Assembly (NCBI GenBank): GCA_963756605.1 | Contig: CAVWOT010000019.1 | Location: forward strand, 1 to 64,000 | Length of the DNA stretch: 64,000 nucleotides | Origin: Bog-159 sp963756605 | GTDB lineage: Bacteria; Acidobacteriota; Terriglobia; Bryobacterales; Bryobacteraceae | Direction: 5' to 3' | In this document: piece after piece, positions 7,205 to 16,200 of the stretch | Position numbering within the stretch: the first letter of the stretch is position 1 | Layout of the letters: every line of letters starts with the position of its first letter | The notes under the pieces: model-generated | Seen by the model: only the letters and a program-made list of their open reading frames with translations | Told to the model about the DNA's origin: nothing | Databases searched by the model: none | Program-made: the position numbers and the translations under genes

Positions 7205-9580
7205 TCAGGAGGCCCCCGCTCCTTCATTCCCAGGCGCGACGTCTCCGTTGTTTCTACAACTGCCGCGAACCGGCAGCGCAAATTCGAACGTCGCACCTTT
7301 ACGTCCGTTCGAAGTCGCCCGGATCTTTCCCCCATGGGCTTCGACAATCGAACGGCTGATCGCCAACCCCATCCCCATGCCCGCGTGCTTGGTGGTGTAA
7401 AAAGGCTCAAAGAGCGAATTCAGGGTCGTGGGATCGAGGCCCGGCCCCGAGTCACTTACGCTTACGATAATAGCTGCCCCAGAGTCCTCCATGCCTGAAG
7501 AGATTTCGATCTGGCGGGGCAGTTCTGTTCCAGCCATCGCCTCGATGGCGTTTACAATCAAGTTCAGAATCACTTGCTGCAACTGCACGCGGTCGCCGAG
7601 CGTGCGGGGCATGCCATCCCCAAGCCGGGTCAAGAGGACGACCTTTTTTCCTCGCAACTCGCTCCCCATCAAATCGATCACTTCTCGTATGGTGACGTTG
7701 ATATCGAGTTCATCGGCGCGGTACGGGGACTTCTTGAAGAACGCTCGCACTCGGGCCACCACCCCGCTGGCGCGTTCGCCGTCCCGGGTGATTCGATCCA
7801 AACTCTCTCGAACCTTAGCGAGATTCGGAGGTTCGGCGCGGAGCCATCGCTGGCCCGCGGTGGCGCTCACAATGATGCTGGTAAGCGGCTGGCTTACTTC
7901 ATGCGCAATCGACGCTGTCAACTCTCCCATGCTCGCCACTCGCGCCACGTGCGCAAGCTCAGCTTGTGCCTGCCGTAGGGCGTCTTCAGCCCGCTTCCGT
8001 TCGGTGACATCCACGCTGGTGCCGATAAACTCGGCCAACTCCCCGTATTTTCCAATCACCGAATGACAGACGATCTGAATCAGCCTAACCGACTCATCGG
8101 GCATGATCAGTCGCAGGGTCGTCTCGGCGTCGGATTTTCCCAGGATGGCGCGGTCAAAAATCCCGCGCACGCGGGGCAAGTCTTCCGGATGGACTCGATC
8201 CCAAAAGCGGTCCACACTGGGCTGGCAATTCTCGTAACCCAGGATGCGGCAGTGTTCGGCGGACCAGTGCATTTCTCCGGTAGCGATCTTTATGGCCCAG
8301 CTTCCGGTGTGGCTTAACCGTTGGCCTTCGTTCAGAAAGGCCTCGCTCCGGCGCAGTTCTTCTTCGGCCCGTCGGCGTTCGCTGATATCACGAGCATTCA
8401 GCACCATACCCCGCACGCTCGGGTCGCCGAGCAGGTCCGTATTGACGGCTTCTATGGTGCGCACGTCCCCGTTGGGATGCAAATAGGTGAATTCGAAGGT
8501 CTGGCTGGCATGCGAAGGCTGGCTGGGCACGAGCGGCAAACAGTTGAGCTCATCCACGGGAATGAGTGCCGAAACATGCTTTCCGAGCAAATCGTGGGTC
8601 TTCAAGTTCAAGACACGTTCGCTCGAAGGGCTAACATACACGATATAGCAGAAATGATCCAGCACCACGATGAAATCGGACGAATGCTCGATCAGCGAAC
8701 GAAAACGCGCTTCGCTCCGCTCTAAGTTGGCATACAACTTTTGCAACTGCCGCGCCGTGTCGTTAAAGGTGTTCGCCAGATCCGCCAATTCGTCTGCGCC
8801 GGCGGCATCCACCTGGTCTTCGAATTCGCCTTGCGCCAAAGCCTGGGTCCTCCGGCGAAGCGTGGTGAGAGGCCTGGTAATGCTGCGGGTTACCAAGGAA
8901 CCCAATATGGCTGCGACCAAAAGCGTGGATCCGCCGAAACCCAGGAGCGAAATCGATGCCCATCGCTTGGCGCGTTCCGCGTTGGCTGATACCCGCGTCC
9001 GTTCCGCGGTGACTTCCACCGCGACCCGGTCGACGAGAGACGCGGTCAAGAAACTCAACTGCCGCACCTGGTTCTGGGAACGCAGGCGGATGGCCAACCA
9101 GTCCCCGGTCTCAGCCAGATCCGACAACGCATCGATTTGCGTGGGGGTCGCCGTTTCTATTGTCTCAAGCGAAACAACCACAAACGAATCGCGATCCATC
9201 GGGTCAGTTTGGCCGGTGAAGGTGCGTTTGGCTCTTTCAATGTCCTCTTTTACAGTCTTGCGGATTTCACTCGCCTCGCGAAGGAACTGTTGGGCGTTGT
9301 GGCTGTCTGACAGATCTTCCAGCTTGTCGCGCAGCGCAAAAAAATGTGAGTGCAAATCGAGGACGGCGGTGGACTTTTGCTGGACCAGGTCGAGGCCCTG
9401 TTCCTGGATCAAGATTTGCCGAAACTCCCAGATGGCGATGGCATATCCCGCGGCCATCAGCAGTACGATAGCTACGAACGAGAGGGTGAGCCTTGCTCCG
9501 ATCCTAGATTGAATCGGACGCAGAACCAGCGCGGCCAGCTTCTCCAAAAGACTTTCCCGTCTCGATATCACTTCGATCAT
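7205..9580 (-). CDS. Membrane sensor histidine kinase (HAMP-PAS-PAS-HisKA)
   Basis: 791 residues from the ATG at 9580, two nt after the stop of the binding-protein gene. TM1 is around residues 31-51, followed by a ~155-residue helical extracytoplasmic region and TM2 around 207-230. HAMP, two PAS domains (~290-400 and ~412-530), a HisKA helix with the phospho-His in SIAHEVSQPL (~560) and a HATPase domain (NAIEAM, DSGPGLD, GMGMGLAISRS) follow. It would autophosphorylate and pass phosphate to a receiver; the free receiver at 12128 and the FixJ-type regulator at 12648 are candidates. Linkage to a binding protein suggests that the ligand-loaded protein is its signal. Confidence 0.93.
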   Translation of the reverse strand: MIEVISRRESLLEKLAALVLRPIQSRIGARLTLSFVAIVLLMAAGYAIAIWEFRQILIQEQGLDLVQQKSTAVLDLHSHFFALRDKLEDLSDSHNAQQFLREASEIRKTVKEDIERAKRTFTGQTDPMDRDSFVVVSLETIETATPTQIDALSDLAETGDWLAIRLRSQNQVRQLSFLTASLVDRVAVEVTAERTRVSANAERAKRWASISLLGFGGSTLLVAAILGSLVTRSITRPLTTLRRRTQALAQGEFEDQVDAAGADELADLANTFNDTARQLQKLYANLERSEARFRSLIEHSSDFIVVLDHFCYIVYVSPSSERVLNLKTHDLLGKHVSALIPVDELNCLPLVPSQPSHASQTFEFTYLHPNGDVRTIEAVNTDLLGDPSVRGMVLNARDISERRRAEEELRRSEAFLNEGQRLSHTGSWAIKIATGEMHWSAEHCRILGYENCQPSVDRFWDRVHPEDLPRVRGIFDRAILGKSDAETTLRLIMPDESVRLIQIVCHSVIGKYGELAEFIGTSVDVTERKRAEDALRQAQAELAHVARVASMGELTASIAHEVSQPLTSIIVSATAGQRWLRAEPPNLAKVRESLDRITRDGERASGVVARVRAFFKKSPYRADELDINVTIREVIDLMGSELRGKKVVLLTRLGDGMPRTLGDRVQLQQVILNLIVNAIEAMAGTELPRQIEISSGMEDSGAAIIVSVSDSGPGLDPTTLNSLFEPFYTTKHAGMGMGLAISRSIVEAHGGKIRATSNGRKGATFEFALPVRGSCRNNGDVAPGNEGAGAS

Positions 9581-9582
9581 CC

Positions 9583-10971
9583 CTAGCGCGCGCCATTTTT
9601 CGTATTCGCGGCCTGGTTGACGAGAGCCGGTTCGCCTGCCAGTATTGCGGAGAGCTGTTTTTGTAGTTTGGCGGCCGCGGCATCCGCCCTGCACTGGTGT
9701 TTCAAAACGCTGTGGACCGCCGTGCTATAAGCCTCGGAGACGGCGGTGTAGGCGGGTCCCACTGCCCTGGATGGCCGTGACACCATTCCCGTTGTCACCA
9801 GTTGACGCATCTCGGCGAAGTTCGGATTGTCTTTAACCAGCGACTCGTCGTTGAACAAATAGGGCATGGTGGGCGGCATGGAAAGCGCGGAGGCCACTAC
9901 GGCTTGCTGCCGCGGGCTGCACAAGTATCGCACCAGCGCGATGGCTTCGCGAGGATTGGCGGACAGCTTGGAGACGGCGTATCCATCGCCGCCGAAGACT
10001 TCGGCGCGTCCTACATGGCCACGCGGCAGGAGGCTTACGCCAAACCGGTCTCGAACGGCCGATCCCGGCGACGCGCTTACGATCCGCGCGGCTGTCCAGT
10101 TGCGCATGAACGCCGCGTCTCCGGCGAGCCACAGGTTCATGGCGTCCTGCTCTTTATAGGTAGTTACACCAGGCGGGGAAATAGTTCCCACCCAACGGGC
10201 AGCCCGCTCCCACGAATAGATGGCGGCGGGATTGCTGACCGTGATCTGGTTGCCGTCGATAATATGGCCCCCGCCTTCCGATGCCTGCCATTCCAGGCCA
10301 TTGCACGTCAAGGCTTCTGAAATAGCGCCTTCCCAGACGTAGCCCCAGATATCTTTTTTGCCTTCGGAGCGCTCGCCTGCTTGGATACGGGCGGCCATTC
10401 GCTCCAGGTCGTTCCAGGTATCCGGCGGCGACCGGTAGCCGTATTTCCGCAGTAGATCGCTTCGGTAGTACAGCAAACCGAAATCGAGTTTGTTGGGCAG
10501 GGCCACGAGTTTCCCACGGATGGTCAGGTTAGCCAGCAACTCGGGGAAATAGAGCGGGAGATCTTGCGCCACATACGGTTTTAAATCGAGGAGGGCGTCC
10601 GCAAGTATCCCAGGCCAAATGACATCAATGCCGAATACATCGGCATGCACGGTCATGGCGTCCGGCCCCATGCCCAGAAGCTTTTCCCACAGCCGCAACT
10701 GCTCCACCGCGCTTTCCGGACCAGGAAGCAGTTTCACGTGTATGCCGGTCTCGGCGGTAAACTGCGCGTACTGTCGATTCCGAACCTCCCGGAACTCCTT
10801 GTCAAACCACCCGCGATCGACCAGCGCGACGGTAACTCCGCCGGTGGACTGACTCGAACAGCCTGCGCTGAGCGCTAGCACGACAAGCCAGAACACCGAC
10901 ACTAGAAACGGCGCCACTCCCGGTACAAACCCTTTCCTGAATTGGTACAACCGGTCCCCAAAACCTGCCAT
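9583..10971 (-). CDS. Extracellular solute-binding lipoprotein (ABC sugar-binding type)
   Basis: 462 residues. A membrane segment (FLVSVFWLVVLALSAGC) ends in a lipobox-like LSAGC at residues ~34-38, so the mature protein is probably a lipoprotein. The body has features of family-1 binding proteins: LPGPESAVEQLRLWEKLL, ALPNKLDFGLLYYRSDLL, and ASPGSAVRDRFGVSLLP near the hinge. No permease or ATPase gene is near. It sits between the sigma-54 activator (11 nt) and the histidine kinase (2 nt) on one strand, so it is more likely a sensory partner of the kinase than part of a transporter. The ligand is unknown, perhaps a carbohydrate. Confidence 0.85.
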   Translation of the reverse strand: MAGFGDRLYQFRKGFVPGVAPFLVSVFWLVVLALSAGCSSQSTGGVTVALVDRGWFDKEFREVRNRQYAQFTAETGIHVKLLPGPESAVEQLRLWEKLLGMGPDAMTVHADVFGIDVIWPGILADALLDLKPYVAQDLPLYFPELLANLTIRGKLVALPNKLDFGLLYYRSDLLRKYGYRSPPDTWNDLERMAARIQAGERSEGKKDIWGYVWEGAISEALTCNGLEWQASEGGGHIIDGNQITVSNPAAIYSWERAARWVGTISPPGVTTYKEQDAMNLWLAGDAAFMRNWTAARIVSASPGSAVRDRFGVSLLPRGHVGRAEVFGGDGYAVSKLSANPREAIALVRYLCSPRQQAVVASALSMPPTMPYLFNDESLVKDNPNFAEMRQLVTTGMVSRPSRAVGPAYTAVSEAYSTAVHSVLKHQCRADAAAAKLQKQLSAILAGEPALVNQAANTKNGAR

Positions 10972-10982
10972 ATGCAGTTCTT

Positions 10983-12029
10983 TCAGCGGTTGGCCATCGA
11001 CATCGAATACCCGATGGGTTCCGGCGAGGGGACCGTCACCAGCCCGGAACTTTTTCTTTGCGCGATGCCCAACTTTCGCATCCGATAGATCAAACTTGTT
11101 CTGGGTACGCCCAGGCGTGACGCTGCGCCGCGATGCCCCCCCACAACGCCCCCAACCTCATTGAGGACCTTTAGGATATGCTCGCGCTCCGCATCCTGGA
11201 GCGTTCGAGTGCTGCTCGCCGCGAATTCCTGGGCAACGGGTCCCAGGCCAATGGCCGGCATGCGGAGTTCCGGTCCGGGGGACATGATCACGGCACGCTC
11301 AATCAGGTTCTGTAATTCCCGAATGTTTCCGGGCCAATCATGCTCGAAGAGGGTCTTCATGACCTCGTCGGGAATGTGACTGATGCACCTGTTCATACGA
11401 TCGGCGAATTTTTCAACGAAGTGGTGCGCCAGGGCGGGAATATCTGTGCGCCGGTCCCGTAAGGGCGGAAGCAGGATCGGAAACACATTGAGCCTGTAGA
11501 ATAGGTCCGCACGGAACTTGCGCTCGTTGACCATCCGCGGCAGGTCCTGGTTGGTGGCGGCTACCACGCGGACATCGACGCGCATCGTCCGGCTGCTTCC
11601 GAGGCGCTCGAATTCCTTTTCCTGCAACACGCGCAAGAGCTTGGGTTGCAATTCAAGCGGCAGATCTCCGATCTCATCCAGGAATAACGTACCCCTGTCG
11701 GCGCGCTCAAAGCGCCCGATGGCCTGATTCATCGCGCCTGTATAAGCTCCCCGCTCATGCCCGAATAACTCACTTTCCAATAGCCCGGAAGGCATCGCGG
11801 CACAATTCACTCTTACGAACGGCCCCCGGCTGCGCAAGCTCTCCTCGTGTATGGCCTTGGCCAGGAGTTCCTTGCCGGTCCCGGTCTCGCCTTGGATGAG
11901 AACGGCGGATTCCGTGCGAGCCACCATCTGGACCGCGTCCCAGACGATTCGCAATTCCCGGCTTGAACCGATCATGCCCCCGAAATCAGGCGCGCATGCC
12001 TCTTTGAAACATAGTGCTGTTGAGTACAT
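10983..12029 (-). CDS. Sigma-54-dependent activator lacking a sensor domain
   Basis: 348 residues. After only ~17 residues comes the AAA+ domain: Walker A GETGTGKE, the sigma-54 contact loop GAYTGA, Walker B GTLFLDEIGDL, and the R-finger region FRADLFYRLNVFP. A C-terminal Fis-type helix-turn-helix (VGGHRGAASRLGVPRTSLIYRM) binds DNA. NtrC-type proteins normally have an N-terminal receiver, GAF or PAS domain; none is present, so control must come from a partner or be constitutive. It is the first gene of a cassette with the binding protein and kinase. Confidence 0.93.
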   Translation of the reverse strand: MYSTALCFKEACAPDFGGMIGSSRELRIVWDAVQMVARTESAVLIQGETGTGKELLAKAIHEESLRSRGPFVRVNCAAMPSGLLESELFGHERGAYTGAMNQAIGRFERADRGTLFLDEIGDLPLELQPKLLRVLQEKEFERLGSSRTMRVDVRVVAATNQDLPRMVNERKFRADLFYRLNVFPILLPPLRDRRTDIPALAHHFVEKFADRMNRCISHIPDEVMKTLFEHDWPGNIRELQNLIERAVIMSPGPELRMPAIGLGPVAQEFAASSTRTLQDAEREHILKVLNEVGGVVGGHRGAASRLGVPRTSLIYRMRKLGIAQRKSSGLVTVPSPEPIGYSMSMANR

Positions 12030-12127
12030 AGCTGCTCCTCATCATTCTGGAATGGTTACGGCTTTGGCCATAGCCCTACTAAAACATCTCCGATCCGTTG
12101 TGTTGCGTGTCCCAACCCAAACCTCTA

Positions 12128-12565
12128 CTACTCTGCCGGCGGCTCACCTAACGCATGCCTGATAGCTCTTAGAAACTCAGCGCCGCTAAACGATTTGCGC
12201 AGGAAGCCGGCGGCGCCATCCTCGACTACGCGCCGCTCGACCTCGTCGTCATAGTGAGCGGTCATGAAGATGATTGGCAATTCGGGTCTCTGGCACTTCA
12301 CTCGCCGTTGCAGTTCCAGGCCATCGACGTTCGGCATCCGAATGTCTGTAACCAAACAACTCGCTGCCCCAATGGCTTTCGACTGTAAGAAGGCCTCACC
12401 GGAGCTAAACACCTCGGCTTTGTAACCCTCGGACTCGAGCAGGCTCTCGAGCGACTCTAGAATTCGAAAGTCGTCATCCACGACCGCGATGACGCTCGCG
12501 GTGCCGCTATTCGGTTCAACCACATTCTCAATTCTAGAAGCAGACGGGAGGGCCGCCAATAGCAT
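12128..12565 (-). CDS. Stand-alone response-regulator receiver
   Basis: 145 residues holding only a receiver domain after a ~25-residue leader. The acidic pocket is VVDDDFR, the phosphoacceptor Asp is in LVTDIRMPNVDG, and the Thr (FMTAHYD) and Lys (LRKSFSG) are conserved, so it should accept phosphate. It has no output domain. It lies 98 nt upstream of the sensorless sigma-54 activator and downstream of the FixJ-type regulator on the same strand. It may relay phosphate between the kinases and the activator; this is inference. Confidence 0.9.
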   Translation of the reverse strand: MLLAALPSASRIENVVEPNSGTASVIAVVDDDFRILESLESLLESEGYKAEVFSSGEAFLQSKAIGAASCLVTDIRMPNVDGLELQRRVKCQRPELPIIFMTAHYDDEVERRVVEDGAAGFLRKSFSGAEFLRAIRHALGEPPAE

Positions 12566-12647
12566 CTTTATTTATGCGGGCACAGTTGGCCACGATTTTG
12601 ACGGGGGCATCGAAGGAGTACCCTGGCGCTTTGCCGGATCCTTTCGG

Positions 12648-13298
12648 TTATGGCGGATCCCGCCGCGCGATTCCGAGTGTATCGGCCATCCTGACTAACT
12701 CGGCCAGCGAACGTGCGCCCATCTTTCGCATGATTTGTCCGCGTTGGATGGCTACCGTGAACTCGCTGTTCCCGAGCTCCGCGGCGGTCTGTTTGTTCGC
12801 AAAGCCCCCGACGACCAGTGGCAGAACTTCTTGTTCCCTGGGCGTCAAAAGGGCGTATCGCTTACGTAATTCAGCCGCGGTCAAACGCGCTCTCCGCGCC
12901 AGATGATCCCGCTCCAGCGCCTCGCTAATCGCTTCCATCAGTTCTTGTTTCCGAACTGGTTTCAATAGAAACCCGACGGCGCCCGACTTCATTGCTCGGA
13001 CCGAAGAGGGGATGTCACCATGTCCTGTAACGAACACGATGGGCGGTCCATCGATACCTGAAAGCTGCTGCTGCACTTCGAGGCCATTAATATCGGGTAA
13101 TTCCAGATCCAGTATCAGGCAACTGGGACAATCGGGCTTTTCGAATTCGAGAAAGGCGGCTGCGCTGGCGAAAGCAGCCGTGCGAAGTCCGACGGACTCC
13201 AAGAGGCTGGAAAGAGCTTCGCGCACCCGGGGATCGTCGTCTACGACGAAGATAAAAGACTCTTCTGGGCTCATACTCGCTTTATACAAGGCATTCAT
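12648..13298 (-). CDS. FixJ/NodW-type response regulator (receiver-LuxR HTH)
   Basis: 216 residues from an ATG that overlaps the stop of the large kinase gene (ATGA), so translation is probably coupled. Receiver: VVDDDPR, phospho-Asp in LILDLELPDINGL, FVTGHGD, and the Lys in LLKPVRK. Output: a LuxR-type helix-turn-helix (LTPREQEVLPLVVGGFANKQ, ending in MGARSLAELVRMA). It is almost surely the cognate regulator of the 1835-residue sensor upstream, and binds DNA when phosphorylated. Its target genes cannot be named. Confidence 0.93.
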   Translation of the reverse strand: MNALYKASMSPEESFIFVVDDDPRVREALSSLLESVGLRTAAFASAAAFLEFEKPDCPSCLILDLELPDINGLEVQQQLSGIDGPPIVFVTGHGDIPSSVRAMKSGAVGFLLKPVRKQELMEAISEALERDHLARRARLTAAELRKRYALLTPREQEVLPLVVGGFANKQTAAELGNSEFTVAIQRGQIMRKMGARSLAELVRMADTLGIARRDPP

Positions 13299-16200
13299 TG
13301 CGCAGAGATGGACCGCTTGACCGGCAATCGGAAACAAAAGGTTGATCCGGGACCATCGGTGGGTTCTAGCCACAGTTGGCCTCCATGTGCCTCAACGATC
13401 GAGCGCGAAATAGCGAGCCCCATCCCCATACCCTTTTCCTTGGTTGTAAAGAACGTCTCGAATAAGCGGGCGGGGTATTGGACGCCGGCGCCGTAATCTC
13501 GTACGCCCACCAGAACGCTTTGAGCGCTAACGGCACGGGAGAAGATACGGATGGTTTTGTCTACATGGGGCGCCGTATCCAGAGCATCCATCGCGTTGGT
13601 CACTAAATTCAATATGACCTGCTGGATCTGCAGGCGATCACACAAAACTGCTGGAAGTCCCTCCACCAAGTCCACATCGATGGAAACATGCCGGCGAATG
13701 GTTTCGTGCGCGAGAAGTTTCAGAACCTCCGCCACAAGTTCCTCGACCCCATGCTCGGCGGTCACGGGCGCCGCACGGCGGAAAAGGGAGCGCAGGCGCT
13801 TCACCATCTCACCAGCGTCGCTCCCATCTCTTATAATTCTCTGCAAAGCCTTGCGGGCGCCATCGAGATTGGGTGTCTCTCTTTCGAGCCACTGTAATCC
13901 CGCGTCCGCATTGGCGACCACGGCCGCGAGCGGCTGATTGACCTCGTGAGCTACGGAGGCAGTAAGCTCGCCCAACGTCGCGAGTTGGCTAGACATGGCG
14001 AGATGGTCCTTGAGCTCCCTGATCTCGGTCTCAGCGCGTTTTTGTTCGCGTAAATCGAGGACGAAGGCCACTCCCTCGTTGCCGGCTGGCTCGAAGAGCG
14101 CAGCGCCGATCAGCACGGGCACACGGTCGCCGTCCTTCCGGAAAAACTCTTTCTCCCATGGCTGAGCAGTCCCAGTTGTCTTCAGCTCTCGTATAGCTCG
14201 CTCGGACCGTTCACGCCACTCTGCCGGCGTCAGATCTATCCAGCGCAAGCAGCCCGCGGCCAGATCTTCACGGCCGTACTGCAGCATCCGCAAGAACGCT
14301 TCGTTAGCGGTGACGATCGCGCCCTGCAAATTCCATATAAAGATTCCTAGAATGTTGGAGTCAACCAGGCACCGGATCTTCCCCTCGCGGTCAACGAGAT
14401 CGCGATAAAGACGCGAATTCTCGAGCGAGATTGCCGCTTGCGACGCAAGCACTTTCAACACCACGACCCGCCCCGCGGTAAAGGCATCCGGCGTCAGATT
14501 GTTTTCAAGATAAAGAAGGCCGATAAGTTTAGCCTGATTGATCAATGGCAAACAGAGAATGGAACGGGTACGATGGCGGGCGATATAGGGATCGGTGGAA
14601 AACTGGTTCTGAGATGACGCGTCCTCCAGAATTACGGTCTGGTGAAGCCGCGTTACATAACGCACGAGAGATTCAGGGATTTCTAAAGCAGACGTGGCGT
14701 CCTTTAACGGACGAACGGTTATCTCCAGTCCGCTGGTGATCGCTTCCGCCGCTATCCGCAACTCATCGCCGTGTGGAAGTATCAGCAGGCCCCGCTCCGC
14801 GCCCGCATGCTCGATGGCCGCGCGCAGAAGCTTGTCTATGAGCTTTTCGAAAACCATCTCGCCCGAGACCGCTTGTGAGACTCTAATCACCGTTGCCAAA
14901 TCCATCTGTTCGACGGGCGTACCGATAACGCCGGCGGAACCGGTTGCAGGCTGGTCCTGCCGGATCTGCGGATATATCTGGCCGAGTTGCCGCACCTTGC
15001 CATCAGCGCCCCAGCGGAGATATCCATACCGCGCGCCGTGCAAATAGGTCTTCGCGATCTTCTCGAAGCCGCGTGCCGCGTAGAACCGGCCAGCCAGTTC
15101 ACTTGCGAGCGCCTCATTGTGTGGAAATCCGTTTGCGTGCGCCGAATTAATCGCGGTTTCGTAGAGTTGCTCCGCATCGAGCACGCGACCATCGATGCGC
15201 GCGATCTCGGCCGCCACCAGGGCGTGCTTGTCAAAGAACATCGGCGAGCAACTCTCCCCCCACTCCTGAAGCTGGCGCAGATGCGCCATCAGGACCTCGT
15301 GCCGCTCGCGCTGCGTATCGGGAGGCATGCGCTCGTAATCCGCGGCGAGCGCAAGCGCGGTATAGAAATAATAATCGAGCAGTTGAATGTGCGCTTCCGA
15401 CGCCCAAAGAAGTGCCTTCGCCTTTCCGGCCGCGGCGTTGGCGGCTTCGTAGTCGCCGGACATGAAGAGCGCCTGTACTTTCAAGATCCAATACCAGCAC
15501 GCCACTATGGGATGGCAATCCCCCGTGAGTTGCGGCTCGAAGGCCTGCTCATCAAACGTTGCGCCGCTGAATGAGCAGAAGCTGGGCGTTTTTCCTCGCA
15601 TAGTGTCGATGAACCGCTGCTGGCTTACCAGGATGTCTACCATGTCGCGAAAGCCTGCCTTGCGCGCAAACTCGAGGCCTCGCTCCGACTCTTGCCACAC
15701 CGCCTCGAGCCGATCGCCCCGCGCAAGGAGGTCTGTAACCGTGTGACTGCAGCTATAGCAGGTGATGATCAGATCGCCGCTCTCGACGCCTGCGCGGAAG
15801 GCCTTGCGAATATAGTCAATCGCGGTTTGTAGCGGCTGACTCCAGACTGACACCAACTCCATCGCAAGATAGGTTTTTGCTTTGTAGGCGACGAGGTCGT
15901 GGCGCTCGGCCAGTTCACAGGCCAGGCGGCCAAACGTGTAGCCGTCCTGGTAGCGGAGGAAGATGGGTCCGAGGAGGACTCCGAACCAGCCATAGGCGGC
16001 CGCAGAGGCATCGGTCGTTCCATAGCTCAGGGTCAAGTTCACCATGTGGCAGATGAACAGATACACCAAATTGATGTCGGTGAACAACGCGGGCGCGAAG
16101 AGCAGGGAGAGTACGCGCATTGCGGCCTGTATCTCCCGATCGGTCATCAACGGTAGATCGATCAATGACTCGATGGGCCGCCCTCGCAAACCGTTCCAAA

